A DNA stretch of 44,328 nucleotides, from positions 1 through 44,328 of IMG/VR virus record IMGVR_UViG_3300036768_000383; one strand, 5' to 3'. The DNA comes from a virus. Position 1 is the stretch's first letter. Each line of letters opens with the position of its first letter. Below, piece after piece: positions 39,568 through 44,328 of the stretch. The translations under genes were made by a program, and so were the position numbers. The notes under the pieces are model-generated. The model searched no databases, was not told the origin of the DNA, and saw nothing but the letters and a program-made list of their open reading frames with translations.

Positions 39568-39745
39568 GGTGGTCTCGTGCCCCCTGTGCGGGGGCCCGAT
39601 GTGGGACGGCCGGGCTATGTGCCCTGTGTGCTCGGCCCATCGAAGGGAGGCCGAGCAGCTAGGCCGTTGCCCTGGCCAAGGACGCAAGCCGCTGCCGGTG
39701 CACAACGGACGGTGCGGCATTTGCGGAAAGGAGAGGGAGCAATGA
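39560..39745 (+). CDS. Small zinc-finger protein
   Basis: 61 residues with six Cys in CxxC pairs: CPLCGG, CPVC and CGICG. A double zinc ribbon is likely, with basic residues between. GGAGGGGAGC precedes ATG 39560 and the end overlaps the next gene by 4 bases. It is probably a nucleic-acid or protein-binding adaptor. Function is unknown. Confidence 0.7.
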   Translation: MRKVVSCPLCGGPMWDGRAMCPVCSAHRREAEQLGRCPGQGRKPLPVHNGRCGICGKEREQ

Positions 39746-40170
39746 AGCATGAATGGAGCAACTGGGTTGTGGTACGGATAATGGGCGCAACCGGCTGGTA
39801 CGACCTGGTGGCGCAAACCCGTTATCACCATTGCACGCATTGCCACGAGCGGATGGTGGAGCTGAGGCCGATTTCGCGCAATGCTGATTCCTGGCGGCCC
39901 GCCGGCAACCCGTTCGCGGATCGTTGGCAAGGACCGATCTTCCTGGAGCTGGATGCTCCAGAGGCCGGGCGCTGGAATGGATGGCTGCGACGGATGCGCG
40001 CCACCATGTGGCCGGCGTGGATACGGCACCATGACGGCTACGACGGCCTAGTGACCTACGGCTTGTTTGTCGAAGGCCCCATCAATGAATCAACGACTGC
40101 TGGCTATGAAGCATCCTCGCCGGCAACGGCGCATAGCGAGGATGATGCATACGCCCAGCCCCGGGGCTAA
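39742..40170 (+). CDS. Hypothetical Trp-rich protein
   Basis: 142 residues. A beta-rich first third includes one CTHC pair. Trp is frequent (about ten), and the C-terminus is disordered. GAGAGGGAGC precedes ATG 39742. The longer opening at 39577 is rejected because it lies inside the zinc-finger gene. The last codons run into the 32-bp repeat at 40158. No family is recognised. Confidence 0.62.
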   Translation: MKHEWSNWVVVRIMGATGWYDLVAQTRYHHCTHCHERMVELRPISRNADSWRPAGNPFADRWQGPIFLELDAPEAGRWNGWLRRMRATMWPAWIRHHDGYDGLVTYGLFVEGPINESTTAGYEASSPATAHSEDDAYAQPRG

Positions 40171-40189
40171 GCGGGGCAAGAAGGGAGGG
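40158..40189 (+). repeat. 32-bp direct repeat with ribosome site, copy 1
   Basis: Identical to 40592-40623. It begins with the palindrome GCCCCGGGGC and ends with the ribosome site AAGAAGGGAGGG. Each copy sits 3-4 bases before a start codon. It looks like a cassette boundary or recombination hot spot. Confidence 0.9.
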
Positions 40190-40193
40190 TCAA

Positions 40194-40562
40194 ATGGCAA
40201 AACCTCACGAGGTCCACAGAGCACGGCTGGCGCTCGAGGAGGCTATCCGCGTCATGTTCGCCGCCAGGCGGGAAGTCAGGCCCCCTTGGGGCGAATGCAC
40301 ACGCGAGGCGCAGTACTACCGCGACCTCGACGTGAGCTCCCTGGCGGAGTTGCGGGATGCAGCGGAAAAGTTGCGGAGGCTCGCATGGCGGCCACCGGCG
40401 GAGCGAAAGGAGGGGCTATGGCCAGCATTATGGCGGTTGCAGCGAGCATGGGCGAATAGTCACGTCGCACTGGACGGGTTTTACTGGGCGCGGAGCACGA
40501 TGAAACCCGGAGACGCGGCGCTTGAGACGGTGCGCAGTGCGGTGGACACGCTCTTTCGATGA
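40194..40562 (+). CDS. Hypothetical helical protein
   Basis: 122 residues, rich in Ala, Arg and Leu, nearly all helix (RARLALEEAIRVMFAARREV, LAELRDAAEKLRRLAW). One Cys and several Trp. The ribosome site comes from the 32-bp repeat immediately upstream. No enzyme motif or membrane segment. Unknown function in the second early unit. Confidence 0.65.
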   Translation: MAKPHEVHRARLALEEAIRVMFAARREVRPPWGECTREAQYYRDLDVSSLAELRDAAEKLRRLAWRPPAERKEGLWPALWRLQRAWANSHVALDGFYWARSTMKPGDAALETVRSAVDTLFR

Positions 40563-40591
40563 TTGCGGAACCGAAGGCCGGCAAGACCCCG

Positions 40592-40623
40592 GCCCCGGGG
40601 CTAAGCGGGGCAAGAAGGGAGGG
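40592..40623 (+). repeat. 32-bp direct repeat with ribosome site, copy 2
   Basis: Exact copy of 40158-40189, 434 bases downstream. It provides the ribosome site of the gene at 40627. The GCCCCGGGGC palindrome can fold as a short hairpin before the ribosome site. Confidence 0.9.
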
Positions 40624-40626
40624 AAC

Positions 40627-41181
40627 ATGATCATTCTTGGATACAATCGCGAGTTGGGAATCGGCACGGTGAAGCTCCAAAACGGGACGATCCGGCTGGG
40701 GATGCAAGGCAAAACGAGGGGCAAGCTCACCATCGTGCCCGTGCTGGAGCAAGATCCTGGTGCCGAACGTTTGTGGACACTGCTTGCAAGTTTTGACCGT
40801 ACGCCTGATGGCATTGTGCTGCGGCCGTGCCGTGGGAGTGAGCGCGACGACAGGCGGTTGCTGCTGGTGGTGACGGGAGAACCGCCGAAAGCTCGTTACA
40901 ACGAATACTGGCGCGCCGCCGTGCCCATTTGGGGACGCGACAAGCTCGAAGGCGTGGAGACCCTGGCTTCCGGCTGGGGTGCGTGGGAAGAGGAAGGATG
41001 GGATTTTGACGGGGGCTGGGAAGAGGCAATACTCTTGGTAGAACCTGGCGCTGCGTTTGTGGTGCCGAGTTGGTATCGGCATGACGAGCAGCTAATCTCT
41101 TGGGATGGTGAGAGCCTGGCCGTATGCGGCCAAAACGAGCGAATGGAAATCGGGTATCCAATGGGAGGGAACAATGCCTAA
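40627..41181 (+). CDS. Hypothetical beta-rich protein
   Basis: 184 residues. Long beta-rich stretches with YNEYWRAAVPIWG, GVETLASGWGAW and EEAILLVEPGAAFVVPSW; the overall pattern is similar to hypothetical proteins I recall from phages and plasmids. ATG 40627 is fixed by the repeat-borne AAGGGAGGG; the earlier frame opening at 40522 lies inside the upstream gene. The end overlaps the next gene by 8 bases. No catalytic motif is identified. Confidence 0.65.
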   Translation: MIILGYNRELGIGTVKLQNGTIRLGMQGKTRGKLTIVPVLEQDPGAERLWTLLASFDRTPDGIVLRPCRGSERDDRRLLLVVTGEPPKARYNEYWRAAVPIWGRDKLEGVETLASGWGAWEEEGWDFDGGWEEAILLVEPGAAFVVPSWYRHDEQLISWDGESLAVCGQNERMEIGYPMGGNNA

Positions 41182-41470
41182 GCCTAAGAAGGTGCGCAAG
41201 GACCAATTCTTTCGGCTTATGCGGAGGTTCTATAATGCCAGGAGGCCTAATGTTAGCGTTATCAAAGAGTTGGCGTTCGGCGACGCCGTCAAGGAGTGCA
41301 GCAGCACGTTGAAGGCTTTGTTTGAGCAAGTGGGACCCGGCACGAGCGGTTACAAGGTTGTGATCGTATACGATGAAGGCGGTGGCAGCTACGTAGTGCG
41401 CGACCAATGGGGAGGCCGGCTGTTTTCCTACAAGGTCCACGTGGAAGCTGGGGTGTTACCCGGGGATTGA
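41174..41470 (+). CDS. Hypothetical basic protein
   Basis: 98 residues. The first 30 are Lys/Arg-rich (PKPKKVRKDQFFRLMRRFYN), followed by a helix and a beta-rich C-terminus (KVVIVYDEGGGSYVVRD). TGGGAGGG precedes ATG 41174, overlapping the preceding gene. The last codons overlap the promoter at 41467. No family is recognised. Confidence 0.65.
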   Translation: MPKPKKVRKDQFFRLMRRFYNARRPNVSVIKELAFGDAVKECSSTLKALFEQVGPGTSGYKVVIVYDEGGGSYVVRDQWGGRLFSYKVHVEAGVLPGD

Positions 41471-41494
41471 CAAACATGGTTTAGGCACTACATT
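41467..41494 (+). promoter_or_regulatory. Sigma70-type promoter inside the second early unit
   Basis: TTGACA (41467-41472), 16-base spacer, TACATT (41489-41494), then GTAACCTGAAGGGAGGG. It shares the -35, -10 and ribosome-site block with 39300 and 42294 although the spacer differs. It would drive the genes at 41516 and 41977 independently. Confidence 0.75.
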
Positions 41495-41515
41495 GTAACC
41501 TGAAGGGAGGGAAAC

Positions 41516-41980
41516 ATGGCAGCCTATACCGTGTACGAGGTCGGATACCCAGAGTTCGAGGAGGTTGTCGAGGCCGACAGCCCCCGCGAGGCGGCGGAGC
41601 TGGTGGCGTGCGACTTCGAGCGCGCCGACCGCACCTACTGGGTGCGGTTCATCGTCGAGGACCCGGGCGGGAGGCGCCGGTGGCGCGTCACGGTGCCCGT
41701 GCACCCCGAGGAACCCGATTGCCCCGGTGGCGGGCACGAGTGGCGCGCGCCCGTCGAGGTGGTGGGCGGGCTCAAGGAGAACCCCGGCGTCTGGACCCAC
41801 GGCGCCGGGGTGGTGTACCGGGAGGTATGCCGGCATTGCGGCACCTACCGCGTCACAGACACCTGGGCGCAGGATCCAGAGACCGGGGAACAGGGGCTAG
41901 AGGCCGTAGAGTACTTGCCGGCCGATGAGCTCTCGCTCGCATGGGTTCGGCGCTTGAGGGGAGAGGGGGATGAACAATGA
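41516..41980 (+). CDS. Conserved-looking phage hypothetical, possible zinc site
   Basis: 154 residues. The pattern CPGGGHEW, ENPGVWTHGAGVVYREVC, CGTYRVTDTWAQDPETGEQG and GLEAVEYL recurs, to my recollection, in many phage hypothetical proteins. His and Cys in CPGGGH and CRHCG could bind zinc. GC content is visibly high (about two thirds), unlike the structural genes, suggesting recent acquisition. AAGGGAGGG precedes ATG. Its end overlaps the next gene (ATGA). Confidence 0.72.
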   Translation: MAAYTVYEVGYPEFEEVVEADSPREAAELVACDFERADRTYWVRFIVEDPGGRRRWRVTVPVHPEEPDCPGGGHEWRAPVEVVGGLKENPGVWTHGAGVVYREVCRHCGTYRVTDTWAQDPETGEQGLEAVEYLPADELSLAWVRRLRGEGDEQ

Positions 41981-42234
41981 GGACACCAAAAACTTTGTTC
42001 GAGACACCTGCGGAATGGGGATGTGGTGGCGAGGTGTTTTGGCTCTCCCGGTGCTCGCTCGAACGTGCGCTGCGCGAGCTGTACGCCGGTGGTGGCCCGG
42101 GCTGGGAGCGGGCAAGCGTGCAGCAATGCCGGCAATGGTACCACGTCGAAGGCGGCGTGTATCAGGAACCGCGCTCTCGCGAGCAGAGGCGCTTCCGCTA
42201 CAACCGCGCTCGGGAGGTGTGGGAGCCGCTATAG
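41977..42234 (+). CDS. Small hypothetical protein
   Basis: 85 residues. Contains CGGEVFW, then helix LERALRELYAG, and a basic Arg/Gln-rich C-terminus (EQRRFRYNRAREVWEPL). GAGGGGGATG just before the start gives a weak ribosome site, but the ATGA overlap couples it to the preceding gene. It is the last gene of the second unit; a terminator follows. No family is recognised. Confidence 0.62.
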   Translation: MRTPKTLFETPAEWGCGGEVFWLSRCSLERALRELYAGGGPGWERASVQQCRQWYHVEGGVYQEPRSREQRRFRYNRAREVWEPL

Positions 42235-42254
42235 GCGCGCTCTCGGGAGCTATG

Positions 42255-42280
42255 GGCGGGCACGCAAGCCCGCCTTTTTT
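42255..42280 (+). terminator. Rho-independent terminator
   Basis: GGCGGGC (42255-42261), 6-base loop, GCCCGCC (42268-42274), then TTTTTT. The stem is the same as at 39241. It ends the second early unit. Confidence 0.92.
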
Positions 42281-42293
42281 GTTTCCCGGGGAC

Positions 42294-42322
42294 TTGACAG
42301 GTGACTGGCGGGGAGTTACATT
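42294..42322 (+). promoter_or_regulatory. Sigma70-type promoter of third early unit
   Basis: TTGACA (42294-42299), 17-base spacer, TACATT (42317-42322), GTGAGGCG, AAGGGAGGG. It is nearly identical in its conserved parts to 39300-39345. Terminator plus promoter appear to have been duplicated as a block. Confidence 0.8.
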
Positions 42323-42346
42323 GTGAGGCGAAGGGAGGGAAGCACG

Positions 42347-42874
42347 ATGAAACGTTACTACTACCGATGTTCAGATTGCTGCTCAACCATGGTGTTGGAG
42401 GAGCGCCTTCCCGGGGTGGAATGCGCCTGCGGGGGGGAGCTCATTTTGCTGGGCCCCGTGACCGATACCGGGCACTGGCGCCGCGTGGAAGAGCGGCCAG
42501 CGTGTGACGGCAGGTGCACGGGCGCTCATGGCCCGCGCTGTGATTGCCAGTGCCGCGGGGAAAATCACGGCACAGGGCTAGTGGTGCGGGTCTATCGCGA
42601 TGGCGGGGTGGCAAAAGTAAACCCGCCAGACGAAGCCGCAATACGCCGCGCCGCAGAATATCGGCAGGCCAGGGAGCGCGTGTATGCCACCCTTGCCGAA
42701 CGGTTCGGCGAGAACTACGAACGGTTCCTGGCCGGCCGGTGGGTGTCCCAGCGGAGCGCGTGGGAGACCATGTACCTGGCGCACAAAGCGCTCAAGGCCA
42801 TTGGAAAGCTGGCAACGCATGCCGCCCGCATGCGCAAGCTGGCGGCGCTGGAAGAAAGCATAAGGAAAGGTTAG
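42347..42874 (+). CDS. Cys-rich zinc-binding protein with CxCxCxGxNHG motif
   Basis: 175 residues. N-terminal zinc ribbon with CSDCC and CACGG, then a second cluster CDGRC followed by CDCQCRGENHG, a Cys/His motif that I recall from many phage and plasmid hypothetical proteins. The C-terminal half is helical (EAAIRRAAEYRQARERVYATL). ATG 42347 has AAGGGAGGG 7 bases upstream. With the next gene it forms a unit framed by its own promoter and two terminators. Function is unknown. Confidence 0.72.
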   Translation: MKRYYYRCSDCCSTMVLEERLPGVECACGGELILLGPVTDTGHWRRVEERPACDGRCTGAHGPRCDCQCRGENHGTGLVVRVYRDGGVAKVNPPDEAAIRRAAEYRQARERVYATLAERFGENYERFLAGRWVSQRSAWETMYLAHKALKAIGKLATHAARMRKLAALEESIRKG

Positions 42875-42884
42875 GGAGGTGGCT

Positions 42885-43166
42885 ATGATGCGCAATACAG
42901 ACTATGCACGCGAGTTCCTCCGGAAGATCTGTCACTTGAGGTTGTACGCAAGGTTTGGTTGGTGGGATAGTGCCGAGCGGGAGATGGCCGAGTTGGGGGA
43001 GGTCGCTCTCTGCCTAGGCCGTGATTGCTGCGAGATCGTGAGGGAACTTGCCGGCATGCTAAAAGACCATAACTACAGGCGATTCGGCAAGTTGGTGGAA
43101 CGGGCGTACCGTCAGCTGGCTTGGGTTGACCCGGAGCTGGCGGGGGTTGAGCGTAAGCGCCGCTAG
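42885..43166 (+). CDS. Small helical protein, last gene of the third unit
   Basis: 93 residues, all helix, basic, with several Cys (KICHLR, then LGRDCCEIV). GGGAGGTGGCT lies before ATG 42885; ATG 42888 is also possible. It lies 10 bases after the preceding gene and 27 before the terminator at 43194. No family is recognised. Confidence 0.65.
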   Translation: MMRNTDYAREFLRKICHLRLYARFGWWDSAEREMAELGEVALCLGRDCCEIVRELAGMLKDHNYRRFGKLVERAYRQLAWVDPELAGVERKRR

Positions 43167-43193
43167 ACGCTGTTACGGCGCATCTTGCCCAAG

Positions 43194-43220
43194 CCCCGGC
43201 GCAAGCCGGGGTTTTCTTTT
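43194..43220 (+). terminator. Rho-independent terminator closing the accessory region
   Basis: CCCCGGC (43194-43200), loop GCAA, GCCGGGG (43205-43211), then TTTTCTTTT. A textbook terminator with GNRA-type tetraloop. It ends the rightward early transcription before the control region. Confidence 0.94.
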
Positions 43221-43328
43221 GTCCTATCAATAACTTAGAGAGACCTGCTTGTACTTATGGGGGAATAAAAGGGGGTATAACGCATAATACCTGTAGTACC
43301 AGGGCTTATTCATTCCCAGTAGGATAAG

Positions 43329-43360
43329 AGACTAGCCTAGGCAAAGCCTAGGCGTAGTCT
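43329..43360. repeat. Strong hairpin built from CCTAGG palindromes
   Basis: Left arm AGACTAGCCTAGGC pairs with right arm GCCTAGGCGTAGTCT, with one bulged G and a three-A loop. Each arm also contains the palindrome GCCTAGGC, so the DNA can form two alternate structures. A second hairpin, CTATAA (43367-43372) with TTATAG (43379-43384), follows directly. No U-tract follows, so these are not ordinary terminators. Confidence 0.75.
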
Positions 43361-43904
43361 AAAAAGCTATAAGACGTGTTATAGACCATACCTAACCTAA
43401 CTAGCAGTAACTAACACTAAAACCAAGAGATTAGAAAAGATGGTAGGGAAAGAGTACTACGCACTAGCTAAAAAGGGACGCAGCGCCGCCAAAGCCGCGG
43501 CAAGCCGCCAAGCCGACCATCAACCTGGCCACCAAGCCAAGCCCAAAGCCGGGAGCGGGAGCGGTGGTAGCCAACCATGGTGGCCTAGCATGGCATCGGA
43601 AACCCCATTGGTTGACCATCATGGTGGCATGGTGATTGGATAAGTTATTGGGAATCAAAGACTTGCATCGAAAAAGGTCCGATAACATACATTCTGTTAA
43701 ATCGCACTGGGGTTGGCTTTGGCCGTTGGCGGGAGGCGGTGCAGCGGATGGTGGCGGAGGAAAGAGCCCCCCCCCGGGTTCGACGCGGGCCCGCGCGCGG
43801 CGCGCGCGTTGGAACCGCTCCAGTTCTTCTCTCTCTCCCTACAGTCTTTTCTAAACTCAAGAATACTTTATTCTAAGCTCTCTGACGTAGTATTTTCTAG
43901 GCTC

Positions 43905-43934
43905 TTGACGTAGTAGACCCAACGCTGTTATACT
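43905..43934 (+). promoter_or_regulatory. Sigma70-type promoter reading into the structural operon
   Basis: TTGACG (43905-43910), 18-base spacer, TATACT (43929-43934). A near copy of the -35 context (TCTGACGTAGTA) lies at about 43881. In the circular genome it faces the genes at 127 onward with a leader of over 300 bases that includes palindromic element A. It is probably the main promoter of the packaging and virion genes. Confidence 0.65.
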
Positions 43935-44201
43935 TTGTGCTGGGCGGTGTTGGTGTTCTTTGGAAACCAAGAATTCTGCGGGTAGGGTTGCTGGTTTGCG
44001 GAATTAAGTCTGGCTAGTCGAACCCCTCGCGGCTGGCCTGAATAAAGCCCTCCGGGTGCTTGCTTTCCCTCCCCAAGCGCCCTCGGACCCTGGATGACAC
44101 GGCATGACGACTCCTTTCGACGCAAGCCTGTGACCCTCCCGCAGAATGCCTCTCTTTTGCACGAGGTTGGCTCAGAATCGAAGATGGTGGTGTGGATAGT
44201 G

Positions 44202-44328
44202 TTGGTATAGCTGGGTGGTCAAGAAAACGGCTTATAAGTCAAAATTGTGGGAGAAGCGATGGACGTTTCCTACGAAAGATGCAAGAGCTACAAGGACGAA
44301 TGGCTTACTCCCCGAGGGAGGAAGACGA
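44202..44328. repeat. 127-bp terminal direct repeat, right copy
   Basis: Exact copy of bases 1-127, including the palindromic element at 44223-44252 and the methyltransferase-like codons from 44259. It shows that the non-coding region at 43.2-44.2 kb is directly upstream of the structural operon in the circular genome. Confidence 0.97.

Larger units (their letters stand above)
43221..44201. other. Non-coding control region, about 1 kb
   Basis: No convincing gene. The left part (43221-43440) is AT-rich with hairpins and many CTAG/CCTAGG sites. The middle (43470-43820) is abruptly GC-rich and ends in a run of CCCCCCCCC and alternating GC. The right part carries the promoter at 43905 and leads into the first gene. 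A 67-codon opening at 43440 has low-complexity content and is not accepted. This is a candidate for packaging start, late-promoter control or a structural RNA. Confidence 0.7.

Noticed and set aside
43440-43643. 67-codon opening in the non-coding region
   Set aside because: Ala/Lys/Gly/Ser-rich low-complexity content, no ribosome site, and no fit with any neighbour; probably an artefact of GC-rich repeats.
43755-43800. tRNA T-arm-like text around GGTTCGAC
   Set aside because: The stem is irregular and no acceptor, D or anticodon arm can be folded around it.
1-44328. Integrase, excisionase or attachment site for lysogeny
   Set aside because: No tyrosine or serine recombinase motif was seen on either strand; the phage may still be temperate by another route, but nothing supports it.

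Overview
The window is the complete or near-complete genome of a tailed, most probably short-tailed (podovirus-type) double-stranded DNA bacteriophage, class Caudoviricetes. The first 127 bases recur exactly at the end (44202-44328), as expected of a circular assembly overlap, so the unique length is about 44,201 bp. Every gene I can support lies on the + strand. Strong AGGAGG-type ribosome sites and TTGACA/TATAAT-type promoters show a bacterial host, but nothing identifies it. No integrase or clear repressor was found, so a lytic lifestyle is more likely but unproven.

Layout. 0.1-3.6 kb: a small early-type gene, a Dam-like adenine methyltransferase, small terminase, and a large terminase whose ATPase and nuclease halves are separate cistrons with a 52-residue ORF between them. 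3.6-9.3 kb: portal, scaffold, major capsid and head-tail adaptor genes. 9.3-14.6 kb: two tandem paralogous fibre-like genes, a beta-propeller-like tail hub, a small structural protein and a long tail protein with Cys-bearing repeats. 14.6-29.3 kb: a GNAT-like protein, three internal-virion candidates and one 3,900-residue polyvalent ejection protein covering 26% of the genome. 29.3-30.7 kb: lysis (membrane/coiled-coil protein, T7-lysozyme-like amidase, holin). 30.8-35.8 kb: YqaJ exonuclease, RecT annealase, PD-(D/E)xK nuclease, and an initiator gene containing an iteron origin. 36.0-43.2 kb: about twenty small early/accessory genes in three promoter-terminator units. 43.2-44.2 kb: a non-coding control region leading back to the start.

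How it fits together. The giant protein joins an alpha-helical virion region, a diguanylate-cyclase (GGDEF) domain, an N6-adenine methylase, an SF2 helicase, coiled coils, a zincin metallopeptidase and an LPD38-like C-terminal region. Polyvalent proteins of this type are thought to be packaged and injected with the DNA to counter host defences. Two convincing ORFs, each with a ribosome site, are overprinted in the +1 frame in the low-complexity linkers on either side of the GGDEF domain. A palindromic operator-like element occurs upstream of both the structural operon and the early operon, suggesting shared control. Three to five near-identical promoters divide the accessory region into moron-like units.

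The most novel points are the GGDEF domain in a putative ejected protein, the two overprinted genes, the split terminase, the decayed duplicate of the methyltransferase start, the iteron origin inside the initiator gene, and the paralogous small-gene arrays. Family assignments are from sequence motifs read by eye; no database search was run.
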